A stretch of DNA of 64,000 bases from Lunularia cruciata (taxonomy: Eukaryota > Streptophyta > Marchantiopsida > Lunulariales > Lunulariaceae): NCBI GenBank assembly GCA_948567375.1, contig OX419761.1, forward strand, positions 59,212,501 to 59,276,500, read 5' to 3'. The translations under genes and the position numbers were made by a program. Positions 35,729-48,455 of this stretch are shown here, one piece after another. The notes beneath the pieces were generated by a model, which was given only the letters and a program-made list of their open reading frames with translations, had not been told where the DNA came from and did not search any database. Numbering within the stretch: position 1 is the first letter of the stretch; the number at the start of each line of letters is the position of its first letter.

Positions 35729-37127
35729 TATATTTGTCGGAAGACAGTTCTAGGCTTTACCATATGGATATCATCGACGTCAAGAAAAGAGCGCCAAATC
35801 CGCATAAATTAACATGGTTAATTTAGTAAAGCATGGATTTGTAAAGTAACAAAGTGATCAAAGCAAGTAAAAGTAAAAAGTGAGTTTTCTTGATATGCCA
35901 ACCAGACAAATGTCGTCTAATACTGCTGGGAGATCAAGAAGTACCCAACAAATTGATGTGTGACACAGACTTCGCTCGCTGGAAAACTATAAGAATATAT
36001 AATAGGCGGTTTCAGATTTAGCTTTTCCAGACCCACATAAATCCGTGAATGACTTATGGGCAGTTTTTACAAATTGTATGGTAACACACGGGAGTACACT
36101 AAACTTTTTCGAATAAAAGTCCGTCGATCACGCAAAACAATTTATGGAAATCGAAAACTAAAATATATAACTTTTTATGGGTCACGGGATCACCCATCAA
36201 TTCTTATAATCTAAATCTGAAGCATTTTTTGCCTAAATTTGAAATGCATTTTTCCAACCCTAAAATTTCATGCGAATTTCCTTTTCTAGTCGAATCCTCT
36301 CTATAATATCCATTAAATATTTTTCGAATATCACTGAAAATCCGTCGATCCTGTCGATCCGAGATCTGAAACCTCCTAATATATACCCTGAAGAAAATAC
36401 GATGGGGAACCCGAGGCCCGATGAAACAAGGGTATTTGTTTTGCTGGTCGGATCTATTTTGAATCAATCTACTATTTGTAAGGTGAAAAGGATCCAAACT
36501 TAACCGAGAGATTAACAGTGTGTGAAAAGTGAGTAGAAATACGACGAGACGCACATAGGATAACAAGAAGGATGGAACATCCCATCAAACCCAAAAGTTG
36601 AAAACTATAAACACAAAGAAATATAAAAAGATCTAGAGATTGCTTCAAGAAATGATCCATGGCCTTTTCTGACTAAGAGCTAGAAACCACGTAAACCTAC
36701 ATGACTTTAGAGGACCTTCTATAAAATGTCTTACTCATACCTTGTAGAACAGACATTACAATCCTCATCAAAGCAGAGAGATTTGAATAACGATATGAAT
36801 AACATGGAATACCTTCGAAAGGACCGCCTCTGTTTGATTGTCACTGCCAGGATAACCTGGTCACTGTCTACACCTCTTTGCAAATATTTTAAAGCGGATT
36901 GATATTTCCATATCACCAGATATCTCCGAGTGATCCGAGTTATGACATATCCTCATGCACGACGAAAATAAGTGGTTTCAGATCCGACGGCGAATGGAGT
37001 TCCACTCTATAAGTGAGAGTGTGGAAATATAAAAATATCAATATCTTATGTTAAATTAGCATTATTATTCTAATAATTTTTATATGGGTGAACTATTTCT
37101 CTTACAGAAAATAATAATAAATAAGCA
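35729..37127. other. Low-copy region, no gene recognised; R fragment inside
   Basis: Frames of up to 120 codons occur on the - strand (36,204-36,566) but show no family features. An R fragment (copy 5) lies at about 36,544-36,598, recognisable by GAAGGATGG-AACAT-CCCATC. Confidence 0.4.
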
Positions 37128-37393
37128 AGCGGTCGCGTACAAACAATTGGAGAATGGGAAGACCCCGTCAAGCCATACAAGGGAGAGACAAAAAAGGTAA
37201 AGTAGTACAAGGGAAAGACAAAAAAGGTAAAGTAGTACAAGGGAAGTACAAACGCAAATATTCTCGTTTCCATAAGTCCAAGGTACTAGACGAGTGAGGA
37301 AAAAGCGACCACATAGAGCACAAGAAATGACATAAAGACCCCATAGTACAAGGGAGAAAGAGAAAAGAGGTAGAATGGTGTTAGGCCCCCACT
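37128..37393 (-). repeat. R repeat copies 6 and 7 in tandem
   Basis: Copy 6 (37128-37250) holds GAATGGGAAGACCCCGTC and a short expansion in which GGTAAAGTAGTACAAGGG recurs at 30 bases. Copy 7 (37304-37393) reads ATAGAGCACAAGAAATG, ACAAGGGAGAAAGAGAAAAG and TAGGCCCCCACT. Both are in the orientation of copy 3. Confidence 0.65.
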
Positions 37394-38470
37394 CTAGAAA
37401 AACTGAGTACACACTTGTCACTCATGCACCTTACGGCCAAACTACCAACGACGGCACTTGGGCGTACTCTTGCAGAATCTTGGCAGCGCTTTCCGAACTC
37501 AGTAACAGCTTAATTCGTTTGTTCCTTGTCTTTATCAGCTACGTATCTGCATACCAAAATGGATTGGGATGGGGCAAGGTCAAAGTTTCCGCCCTTGGAT
37601 ACGTACTACTACAACATTAGAAATTTTCTTTTTAAAGTCTAAAGCACTCCATTTGACAACCTTCCAAGCGACAAGAACCACGAATGGCCCCCCCAAAAAT
37701 CTGACGTGGGGATCCACGTTAGAAGAGAACCGTGAGGTGTTCGTTTGTTGCTTCAAACTCGTAACGGTAATAGACGCTTTAACGACTTCAGCAGACTGAA
37801 TTGTTGTCGTTTTCGGAAACGGAGAAGAGAAAGATGTCGATGATATCCCAGGTCTCATTACGTGCTATGGAAGTTGACATCCGACCATAGAGATGCAACA
37901 TGTTCTCACTCGAGTCACTTCACTGGAAGGACAGGTACACATGTTTTGTGCTTGATACAGTAGGTTGTGATGCTACCGATTTCACAAACGAAAAGATGCA
38001 AAATTCCTCACTCGAGGCACTTCATTGTAAGGACCGGCATACACTATTCGTGCTTGGTACAGTAGCTTGTGATGCTACCGACTAAATGTGACAAATATCA
38101 TATGAATGACAACAATGCCCTCTTCTTTTTCCTATGTACGAGACAACACGCGGCGTACCGTGTACTTTTTCTAGTCTACATGAAAACGTTTGTCCTTGTA
38201 CGTCTTTAACCTGTAACGAAGTATTGAAGCAACTCAAAGGAAATATGTCTAGTTTCACATCCCTTAAGAAAAGAGAATGCATCCCTGGATAAGTTGTATC
38301 CACTGGACTGGATCAATCAAAGTCTACGTGGTGATAGTGTTCCACGGTTTTAAAGTTGACGAATTCTAAGTGATTAGTACCTGCCCGTATATATTTATAT
38401 ATTTAATTTATTTATATATTTGATTGATAGCATATCGTATCATATCTTATATTTGTTATAGTACCCCCTC
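37394..38470. other. Unrecognised region with a tandem duplication
   Basis: No gene assigned. A unit of about 103 bp is duplicated (37,891 and 37,994): AGATGCAA, CTCACTCGAG, CACTTCA, GTGCTTG(A/G)TACAGTAG and TTGTGATGCTACCGA recur in order. The copies differ at about one base in seven, so the event is older than the 9-kb duplications. Confidence 0.6.
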
Positions 38471-38625
38471 TATAAAAGTGAGCTCTGGCAAGTTTCTCAT
38501 ATTCCACACTACTAGGACTAAGCGAGCCTGACGCTTAATTTTGTCATCTGGACGAACTGGACAGAAAACTTCATCATCATGGTAGGCTCGGTGTCAGAAG
38601 TGCTCTGCATGCAAGATCTCTCCGA
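38471..38625 (+). promoter_or_regulatory. Possible promoter and short first exon
   Basis: A TATA box (CTATAAAAGTGAGC, 38471-38477) is followed 108 bases later by an ATG at 38579 in good context (CATCATCATGGT). The frame MVGSVSEVLCMQDLS ends at TAA 38627-38629, or could splice at CGA|GTAATG (38626). No continuation was found downstream, so it may be a gene relic, a non-coding transcript start or chance. Confidence 0.3.
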
Positions 38626-38649
38626 GTAATGTGAAGGTGAAATTTAAGT

Positions 38650-41190
38650 TATAGCGGTATCATTCTCGGCACTTCGGGATATGTTTGATCCGCCTCATTT
38701 ATCTACAAATTCGCAAATTCATCAGCGTTGAGCGATGTCAGTTTGACGCGTTAACTTAATGCATGAATTCCTGCGAAAGACACGAAGAAATCACCAGAAA
38801 AGCAAGAATCTTCTTCAACAGATGCGGAAACAACAATATTATAAGAGAGCTCAGAGAACCATGGTTCATTAATGCGGAATAGAAAACTTATTTAGTCAAC
38901 AAAGTAATCTCAGAATCACCTGGACTGAAGGCTAAGTCATTTTGTACTAATATCATTTTTATTTTTTTTACCCATATGTTTGTATTTTGCCATATACATC
39001 TAAAATCGGTTTTATCATCTGAAATATAACTTTTTTTCATAAATTGAGATCTGTGAACTACTTGACCAGTATACAAGTGTATAGTACCCGTATACCTTTG
39101 AAAATTCAACGTTTTGATGTGCTTCAATTGGATAAAAATATTCTCTAAATGTAATGTTTTGTCCAATAAAACTTTCGAGTACAAAATAAGCTAATGATAA
39201 AACTGTACACAAATAAATCTCTTTATACTGAAAATAAAACCTAAAAATAGAGAGACAGTGACATCATGATAAAACTCTAGGTTGCTTATTTGGATAACTA
39301 TAAACGAGGCGATGTTGAGATTTTTGTACAATTGAAATCTAGGTCTTAGTATTCCCATGGACTAATATACATGGATCAAAGTAGATCTATATTTGATTCC
39401 TCGGATACCTAAAAGTAAATTGCTGGGGACTTCATCTCTCTCATACGTGATAAAATGAAACATAATAGTATGGTATTCACATGCTACAAAATTCTAAGAT
39501 AGCTTGAATTACTGTACTGAGTATAGAGTGTATCTAGTTAGGTGATTGTACAAAAACTCTATTAAGAGAATATAATTAAAAGATGAAAAATGTGATTTAA
39601 TATTATATTTTGATATTCTAATGTAGATATACACATAACAGTACATATTATATTGTACGAGTATATATCAATATAGGTGATAAGCTTTTATTCTATAATT
39701 CAAATAAGATAGCAATAGTGAGTACTTTATATTATTTTAGATAATATTATTACAATTAATAGGAAGTAAATCTTAGTGAGACTTAGGACTTTCTTGCAAT
39801 TATTTTCTATGATAAAAATGAATTTTGTGAAATGATTACTGATTATATAATTTATGCTCTACCCATATCAATTTAGATAGAATATTCTTTTGATGAAAAA
39901 TATTGAACTTTGCATATGGTTACATTTATAGTTATATTGGATTGGAATTGAAATGAGCAACATGTTCAAGTTATTTTATATATGAATATAACTAATATCA
40001 CAATAATAGTAATTAGAAACTAGTGTAACAACAAGTAGTAACCTTTCGTACTTGACTGTTTTATCAAGACATAAAATATTATGGCTACTAAATAATGTCA
40101 GCTGAATCCTTTAACTTATACCTTACAACGATTGCTTTAGGTTTTAATAAAAAAAATAGTCCAGGAGATGAGTAAATTGGGTTATATGATTCCTTAAGCA
40201 TAGAGAGGAACGTAATCTAAGTTTTCTACGTTTCTTCCCAACACCAATATTAACAATAAAAGAGTGAGACAATTGATATAAAGTTGTAACATGTTCTATG
40301 ACAAAGAATCAATAACTTTATTGGCAGGTTAACCATTTGAATCAGATAAAAATAATTGGCCATTTGATGGTCCACTGACTTTGGTTATTTCATTAGCAAT
40401 TGAAAGTGCCTATATTATTTATAGAGCATTCAGGCATCTTTTTCAAAAAGTTTGATTTACTCTACCTTGAGTTTCGGATAAATGTAGCTCTTTCTTTGTT
40501 AGTACAAGGACCATGGGAAATCAAAGCAATTGGATCTTTCTTTTAAAGTAAATCTTATGCCATTAAAGTGTATGCTCTATCTATCTTACTTCATTATTGT
40601 CTTTAATTCGATGACAGTGAAGTATGATCTCTTTTAGATATTATTTTCTCTTTGAATAAAGAAATTACAAAGAAGCTTTACTAAATTCTTTTGCAAGCAA
40701 ATGCTTAGACATACATTTGTCAGAATTTTCATTTGACTCTTTCTTAGGTAAATTACAAATCCCAAACTACTCTATTATGTATACAAAGCTTAGCGCAAGG
40801 GACTATAACTAACATTTGCTTAGTAAAAAGTAATTTTTAGGCCATGGCCTTTCTATAAAACAATATGTAGCTCTCTACTCAAGGTCACCTATCAAAGATC
40901 TGAGTCACCAATTGACTCTAATTGCATATGTCTTTAATTCATTGCAAAAGCATGTGAGATCAGTTTACATGCCACATAATAAACAAACTGTATTACTACA
41001 ATCACTCATATTAACTTTCCCAAAAAGTCACGATGAGATCTAATCCTCTTCAAGACTGCTCTAGTTAGTGTTGCAATTAATACTAGTAATATTAAAACGT
41101 GAATTGTACATTAATCACACAAATTTTTTGTATCAAAGCACTCATTCTATCAAAATTTTCAAAAGAAATGGCCTTTATAAACATATCTAC
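38650..41190. other. Very AT-rich region, no gene recognised
   Basis: Dense stops in all frames. No LTR ends, RNA genes or tandem arrays seen. It probably contains eroded retroelement DNA linked to the copia remnant on its right. Confidence 0.45.
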
Positions 41191-43150
41191 AAACTACTCA
41201 TTAGTATAGCCTTCTAAGTCATCTATCACTAGGTCTAATTGTTCAAGTTCACATAAATTAGAGAAAACTTGTGATTAGCATTAATAGAAGTACATGAACT
41301 ATTGGATCTAGTGGTAGATGACTTAGAAGGTTATGCATATGAGTAGTTGGCATTAATGAGTAGTTTGCAAAAATGTCTACAAACATTTGGGTAGTTTTTC
41401 TTATACATGGCATAGTAGGTGTCCAAGGTTAACATTAGGGACATAAGGATATTTTTGCATACCTTACTCCATACATCAATTTTAGTACTTCTTTATCCTC
41501 TTGTGTGCTCAATTTGCACAACGGCTCCTCTGCCTCCTTTGGAATACCTATGAATGCATCTCTTGCACATTCTTGGGGGATTCATGCAAGGGTGGTGGAA
41601 GTTCTGGTGATGGGGCCTTGAGGATGAAGGTATCCAGTTGTAGTTCTTTCTCTTCTTGGGGCTAAGGCTTTAGAGTCCCATCTCTTCCCTCCTTTTTTTG
41701 AACAAAAGTAGCCATCTATACCTCTTTAAAGAAGCTTGATGGCTCATCTAGCACATCCTTCTCTAACCTCTCACTTTCCTCATTGGGTGCAAGATCTTCT
41801 TCTTGGTCCTCATCCAAGTCAATCTTCCCTTCTTTGGAAGGCTTTTCATCTTCTCCTCTTGTGGTAAGATCCCATTCTCCTCCAAGTTTGACCACCTGAG
41901 CTCTCTTCCTCTTGATGGTAGATGTTTTGCTAGGAGTGGTAATTCTAAACACGTTTTGCTTCTCCTTCTTGAGAGGTGAGACAAAATCCCCAATCAACAT
42001 GTACTTTGCATTGGTCTTTTGTGTGTCCTTCAATTGTTCTCCTCCAAAAAAGGTTAAACATCAAAGTACTATTGAGACACTTCATGCCTTGGGAATTAAT
42101 TCTTCTCCGTTGGAATGAGCAATCCATGATCAATGTAAAAGTTAGCAACAAAAGGCCTAAGGTAATGAGGTCTTGGTCCTTCAAAGACATTATATATGGT
42201 TTGGGTGTGCTAATGAAAGATCAGCTCCCAAAATCCATAGCTCTTTCTTGTGGATGCTTAATATTCCTTATCCATAGTAGCATGCAAATGAGGATATTTT
42301 ATAGCAATTGTGAAAGATGTAGGATCAACTATGAAGCCTCAGTAAACTTATTGGTATTCATGAAGTCAATGTAATCAAATATTTTTGGTGAAGCACATTT
42401 GATCTTAAGATTTGAGGATCCAATCACTTGCTTCCTTTATAGATATCTCTCCATTGACATCTTTTGAATTTGCCAACTCTGATCTGCTTCTATTTTCATT
42501 ATGTTTGAGTTGAAGCTGCCAATAAGCCCCACTTTAATTTGACTCTTATCCTCACTAAGCTCATACAAATGGGATAAAATGTCCTCATTTGCTCTTGATA
42601 AAATCCCATCAATAGTAATTTGATCTTCATCACCTTCTAGCAATAATCATTGCTTCTCATGCTCAAGTAGTACTACATGGAAAATCACTTCATGAATTTC
42701 ATGAAAACTATTTGTGATAGGATCTTACAATCTATAAGTTGTGGGATTATCATAATATCTCACAAACTAGACTTGTGACTTCTTTTATCAAGCATTTTTT
42801 TAACTTCCTTGGTACTCAAGTATATGATTCATACCCAAAAAGGTTTGATAAAAGGTTTACTTCTTATCCAAGCCCACAAGGTGTCTAAGCATTTAGACTC
42901 AATGTTGGTAATTGATTTAGAGTGTGCATAGCAACAAGAGTTACTTTTGCCCACAATATGAGAGACAATCAAAAGAATATGACATGCTTATAGTAATCTT
43001 GACAATAGTTCTATTGTCTCTCTCTCCTCTTCCACTTTGCTCAAGTGAGTATGGGGTTTTCAGTTTGTAAGTGATATTGATATCCTCAAGGTAAGTAGAA
43101 AATGACTTGATCATATAATCTTCTCTCATATCACTCTAAAACTTTGTAAT
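41100..43150 (-). pseudogene. Ty1/copia remnant with integrase motif
   Basis: At 43,129-42,941 (- strand) 'FSTYLEDINITYKLKTPYSL' and 'EQSGRGERDNRTIVKITISM' match the copia integrase block around the catalytic Glu. Downstream fragments recall the integrase-RT linker, and 41.2-41.1 kb the RNase H end. RT itself is not recognisable. Two acidic/charged frames inside (42,643-42,437 and 42,033-41,716) match nothing I know and may be inserted DNA. Confidence 0.55.
41195..41345. repeat. Imperfect inverted repeat, arms about 56 bp
   Basis: 41195-41252 pairs with 41290-41345. The core CCTTCTAAGTCATCTA(T/C)CACTAG is nearly perfect, with a 37-base spacer. On the - strand the left arm lies in a frame reading 'DDLEGYTNE', then 'FVDMFIKAISFENF', like the end of a copia RNase H. 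Confidence 0.65.
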
Positions 43151-43900
43151 CTTTATACCTATGCCTGTTGAAAAATATTTTCTCTAGTATTTAACATTAA
43201 GAGAATGCTCTTGATATCTTTTTTATAAAATAAAAATTGTGATATCTACTATGATCATCTTAAAAAAGAATAAAATATAATACTCCTCTTAGATACTTCA
43301 TACCTAAGGTCCACAAGTATCTTAGTGGAAAATTATCCAAGTTTCTCATCACAATTATGACTACAAGATGTCTAAAATAATCTAGAATGTAATTTTTCAA
43401 AAACACGTCCTCCACAAAATGGATCACTAGGCTCTTTCACACCTTGAAAATTCATATTACTACAAATAAAAGTTCCACAAATTATAATCTAAAAAGTTGA
43501 TGTTGTGGATATAGCAACATATGTAGAATCTAATTACTACACTTCCATCTGAAGTTTGTAGAACTCTCCTTATGTGATGGCCTTCAGAACATCAACACCT
43601 TGGTATTGTCCAATAATATGTAGTTGTCATTCCATATTCAATGGAAAATAGAGTTGTTGGCCAAGGGAAAATGAAGTTTTTCATTGGCAAAAAAAAAACA
43701 TTTTCTAGAACTTGAAGATAGCTTTCCGTCATGTATATATGACCATGCTTATATCACTTTAGCTTCAAAACACAGTTGATAGTTGCAAACAACTTGGATA
43801 AACTAGTTGTAAACATTTGGAGTTTTATTCACTTGAGTGTTCCAATATGATTCTCCACTTTAATGTTCCATTCTCATATTTCTTTTCTTGATCTTTTACA

Positions 43901-43912
43901 TTGTATTAGAGC
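43901..43912 (+). promoter_or_regulatory. Primer-binding site of J (degenerate)
   Basis: TTGTATTAGAGC directly after the LTR end ATCTTTTACA (43891-43900). Compared with the intact site of E (TTGGTATCAGAGC) it has lost one base and changed another. Confidence 0.75.
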
Positions 43913-44062
43913 AAGAATGAGATGGATGGAATCTATAGACCACCAAATATATTTATCCATAATATTAGAATTATGTATCTATATACTACTAAAGCATCAT
44001 TTCATGCAATTCATCATTTCACACTTTGGGTAATTTTTTTGAAAATGATCATCTTAACCAAT

Positions 44063-44456
44063 TATAATACCAATAGCTAGACATATCATCTAGAGTTGAA
44101 AATTGGCTTGGTAACATTTGGAAGGTTGTTATGTATGATGGGCTAGGTAGATCAGATAGAGGTGTCACCAAAAGAGTACTTCTAATAATAGAGCAAGAGT
44201 TGAAAATAACTTGAAATTGTAATACCAAAAGCTAGACATATTATCTAGAGGTGGAAATTGGCTTGGTAACATCTAGAAGGATGTTATGCATGATGGTCTA
44301 GGTAGTTAAGATATAGGTGAACAAATGAACACCCTAGAATGAAAAAAGAGGACTTCTATTAATAGGGGAGGAGAAAAAATAGCCTCAAAACTTAAGCCAA
44401 TTTTGGAGGCCTAAATAAATAAATTAGGCCTCAAAAATATGCAAATCCCCCACCCA
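44063..44456 (+). repeat. Solo LTR C5, left part
   Basis: Starts TATAATACC (TG decayed to TA), preceded by CCAAT (44058-44062). Like C1 it has a duplicated 5' unit (44066 and 44221, about 155 bp apart). It is cut by D after CCCA at 44453-44456. The right part is 56939-57315. Confidence 0.92.
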
Positions 44457-44898
44457 TGTCATGCCATTTGTAGTGTCACATCTAGATTGATCGGACATTG
44501 TGTTGCAATGATAGTAGTTAGAGGTATTTTAGTCGTTTCCCATAGATTACTTTCAAACTGTCAGATTTTGTGTTTGGGGTACTGACTTCATGGTTGGGCA
44601 CACCATCACTTTGCACCGTTGAGTGTGCCTTTAGTGGGACCATTAGGGTTTCAGACCTAGCTCAAGTCCAAGGGTATACTTTCAAAGTGCAGCTCCAAAG
44701 AGCTCACTTCTCTAATGTTGAGCCTTTGAGTTCTTGGCTATGGTGGACAAAGGTCGGAAAATGTCACCTATATTCTCTTAGCTAGAGTGGATGTGGCTTG
44801 ACTGTAATCAGTGCCAAGTTGTTTGCAGTTTATAGAGTGATAAATCAAGTACTGATCTGAGTTAAGTTGATTCTAGAGTGGTAAAAAATTTGATTACA
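44457..44898 (+). repeat. D 5' LTR
   Basis: Begins TGTCATGCCATTTGTAGTG and aligns with 55701-56108 plus 56790-56831, ending TTTGATTACA. It lacks the ~105-bp block (called X) that lies on both sides of the 3' LTR. No convincing primer site follows. Confidence 0.8.
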
Positions 44899-44983
44899 TC
44901 AAAGTAATGAAATCAGGGAATCGGGTGTAGGAACTGAGTGTTGGTGGTATCTCCAAGCTCGATGGATCGTTGGTAGCTCGATC

Positions 44984-45675
44984 TGTGAGCCGGCCTGTCT
45001 CTCACTCAGGATGAACCTTTGATGGCTATTATAGTAGCGCACCATGGACTAAGAAGGCAAGGAATCCCAACTCCATCATACTCCTCCAAGGCTAACACTC
45101 CAAGACTCAAGACATTGCTCACTAGAGAACTCAATGAGAGAGAGATAGTTGCAAATGAAAGGATGATGAGTACCTCCTCACCCCTTGTTTATATACTTGT
45201 GAAATAGTTACGTACCAAAGTTACTAATTACCGTAGTAACTCAAGTTATTGGACTAAAAGTCAAGTAAAGTCAAAAAGTAGAAAGGGATATCTATTCACA
45301 TGGGCATATTCCCCTAAGCATGTGGTCTTATCTTGACCCAACCACTAAGTCAAGGATTCCTTCACATGGGCTATCCTTGGACTAAAGAAGAATCCAAAAC
45401 AAAAAGGCTTGTGGGCCCAAGAGTTCTCAACTCTTTCCTCAAAGCCAAACACCTAGGAATAATACCAAGTCAACACACTAAAGTCCAAAATAGTGGTGCT
45501 CATCTTTTCTACTTCCTCTAAAGTAAGGTCCACTCTATCTTAGCTATGACTAACTTTAGCTAACCATGACTAATATAGAACCATCCTTTATCTCTATATA
45601 AATAATATCTCTTAAGTACCTATAATACCAAGCTAAATATCATAATACCACACACATGCATAAATGGGTGTTACA
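44984..45675 (-). repeat. Solo LTR B1 in the D leader
   Basis: 692 bp, reverse orientation (TGTGAGCC...GGTGTTACA), flanked by GATC on both sides (44980-44983, 45676-45679). The TATA box of the family (GTATATAAA, complement) lies near 45,190. Confidence 0.93.
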
Positions 45676-45679
45676 GATC

Positions 45680-46990
45680 AAAGTTCAGTTTTTCCTTGGT
45701 GTGCAAAAGCTCATTGTTGGATGCAAATTTGGCAGTAAGGAAGACATTGTTTGGAAGTGCTAGCTAATTTTTGAGCAAGGAGAACAATTTCAAGTAGTGG
45801 TTGTGATTTTGAGCTCAAGAGATGAAGACATGACCAATTTGTTGCGAGTTGGGCTTAGAAAGTAAAATTGAAGGTGGAGTTGGGAACCTATCCTTGTAAC
45901 TTTGTGATTTGGAAAAACCCGTTAATTCAACTCAAGTGGAGAGTTAGCAGAGTATTTGGTGGTCAGCCAACTTTAGGGTTTATGTCAGATTTTGGCCAGA
46001 TTTGGAGGAGTTTCAAAGTTGCAAATTTTGGCCAGAGTTGGTGGAGTTTTTGCCAAATATGGAGGATTTTTGCCAGATTTAGAGGAAGTTTGAAGTGGCA
46101 AGAAGAAAGGCCTCATTTGGCTGAATTTTGGCATTTTGAGGCATAGGGCTATGAGAGGCTACGAAGGCCTAGAAGGACCGGAAGGACCAGCAAGCCAGCA
46201 TGAGGCTAGCTAGTTTAGAGTAGATCTTGGTCATTGTTTGGCAAAATTTCTCCATCTTGCTAAATTGTACATAATAGGGTTTGACTCCTAGATCTCTTGT
46301 TCCTAGATTGGTGCCCTAGCAAATTGGTTCACCCTCACTTGTTGTCCTAGTGACTGTGCCACTATTATCTATACACTTGTAGCTTTGGCTAGAAAAGGCA
46401 TTTTGATCACATTCTTGGTGATCCTAATAGCTTAGGATGTAGATACAAACTCCTCTTATGTCAAATGCCAAATGGTGGCAGAGTCAGTCCTGTGTTGCTT
46501 TATGAGATGGAGGGTTTTTGTTTAGATTTCTTGTGATTGGATCCCTTCCATTCTCTATGTCTTGTTTATGTACCACGTTTGTGTGAAGTGCCCTGAATTT
46601 AAAGCATTGGTGCTTTGGTGTGCTCTTGGTAGTGAGGCTGGAGTGATGACCAATAAGACTACCTTTGTTTCTCTCTAGTGAGGCAAGAAGTGATGACCTG
46701 CAGACCATGAGAGTGCGTGTTATGATGGCAGGTTACATTTTTCACTTTCTCCTAGTGTAGTTATCTCAATTAGGTTACATTAGTGGGTGGTGATCCATGA
46801 GTATTGACACTTGGTGGGGTATGTGCGGTTGCAATTTGTGGTTGCAATTTGTGGTTTTGGTTTGTGGTTATTTTGTCACAATAGAGTTCTTTGGGGATTC
46901 CAGAGGAGTTAGCCTTGCAGTACATAGTGAGTTTACTCAGAGTGACGCTTGGTATCAGCTTGTATCTCAGGTCCTAATGAGGGAGGAGAT
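45680..46990 (+). other. D untranslated leader
   Basis: Non-coding stretch between the 5' LTR and gag, with G-rich stuttering repeats of TTTTGGCCAGATTTGGAGGAG type (about 45,990-46,090). 46.5-46.76 kb resembles 19.5-19.86 kb in element A (TTGTGATTGGATCC, GAGAGTGCGTGTT, GATG-CAGGTTA). Long leaders are common in large plant gypsy elements. Confidence 0.6.
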
Positions 46991-46999
46991 TGACTCTGA

Positions 47000-48455
47000 G
47001 TTGGAGTTTGACACAAGAGCTGATTCAATTTAGAGTGCACTTGGCATGTTTGCACCATTGTTGTGGGACATGGACAAGATTTATGGGGCCTTCAAAGGCC
47101 CTAGGCGTTACTTTAGTGTAGTGAGTACCATTGAGTTGGATGACTTCATCCAGGAGTTTGATAGTTGGTGTGATCTGTAGTAGATGTGGAACCCGACTTT
47201 GTTTATACCTTTCATGGCAAGAGAAGGGTTGTTTCAGCATTTGGAAGGTATGCCAATGGACAATTACCATGAGTTCAAGAGAGCTCACTTAGAGGAGATT
47301 GAGTTATGGAGACAATATTGGTCTCCAAACTATGTCTCTATCACTTTAAGCTTGGTTTCCATGAGTAGATTGTTAGTACCCACAAGTTCTAGCTTGAGTA
47401 GCATTGGTGGAGCTAGTGGAGGTGCACTAGCTGGAAATAGAGTTACTAGAAGTGGAGGTACCGCTACAAGAGGTGGTGTGGTATGAAGGTTTAACCCCAT
47501 GGTGGAGTTCTTCTAGTGTTTGAGGTAGAACTACCAAGAAGTGCAAAGTAATAAGTTGAGGAGCTTGTAGGAGTTCCAACGGAAGGTTGGAGAGAGCTTA
47601 TGCAAGGCATAGACTTGCATAAGGCGGCTGATAGTTCCACTCAGGGAGTTATTGAGGCTCAAACAGTCCAATTTTGGTATGGGATATTGGATAGGGAGTT
47701 GTGACATAGAGTTTATGATGCTATGATGTTGTTATAGGGTACTTTGACTACTTTGGCAGTGGTCTTTGGTTTAGTTGAGCGTATTGAGCTCAACATGGTG
47801 GAGGAGAGAGAGATGACATCTGGATTTGGTAGGGAGACCTCATTCATAGTTGTGACTTCTTCTTCTTCTTCTTCTAGACGTGGTGCAATAGAGTGCACCA
47901 CGTCTAGACGGTTTTTGAGGACAAGGTGGACAGCCTAGGTCCTATGGAGCGAGTGGAAGGCCTATTGTAGTTAGACCTTTACCTTCATTTTTGGGTCATT
48001 AGTAGCCAATGAGTAGTGGATTTGATACCTCTAGTGCATCATAGCCAACATAGAGGTAGTGTGAGCATTGCCACAGATTTGGTCACACTCGTGACCGGTG
48101 CTTTGACCTACACTCGGAGTTATGGAGTGGTAGGGCTGTTATGGCAGGTAGTAGAGGAAGTCCAATTCATGGAAGACGAGGTGGTAGAGGTGGTGGTAGA
48201 GGATCTACACCTAGTAGAGGTGTAGTACTTGCCTTTACTTTTGATACAACTATGGCTACTTGGATTGAGCAGTTGGAGCAGAGATTGGCTAGTATGTCCA
48301 TTGCTCAGAGCAGATCCGATCCGGGTGCTAAGGCTTCCACCTCATATGCTAGTGATGGAGATGCTTTGGACTTCATGTGCGGAGCAATAGAGGTGGATGC
48401 ATTTGCAATAGTGACTAGGAGTGCAGTACATGCTCCATTAATGCTAGAGGAGCAT
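47000..48455 (+). pseudogene. D gag: capsid, CCHC zinc knuckle, RGG-like basic tail
   Basis: Capsid-like segments 'MFAPLLWDMDKIYGAFKG', 'WNPTLFIPFMAREGLF', 'GILDRELRHRVYDAMM' lie in shifting frames. A complete CCHC knuckle C-EH-C-HRFG-H-TRDR-C sits at 48,060-48,101. It is followed by a Gly/Arg-rich tail 'RGSPIHGRRGGRGGGRG' and an open frame to 48,458. A (CTT)n tract and a 15-bp perfect hairpin occur at 47,860-47,908. Confidence 0.7.

Noticed and set aside
41716-42033. 105-codon charged - strand frame (Lys/Glu-rich)
   Set aside because: Acidic low-complexity sequence within a copia remnant; no homologue I recognise and overlapping frames on both strands.
44984-45675. B elements as DNA transposons or MITEs
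   Set aside because: Terminal inverted match is only a few bases, a TATA promoter lies inside, TG...CA ends are present and no transposase-type long inverted repeats exist; solo LTR fits better.
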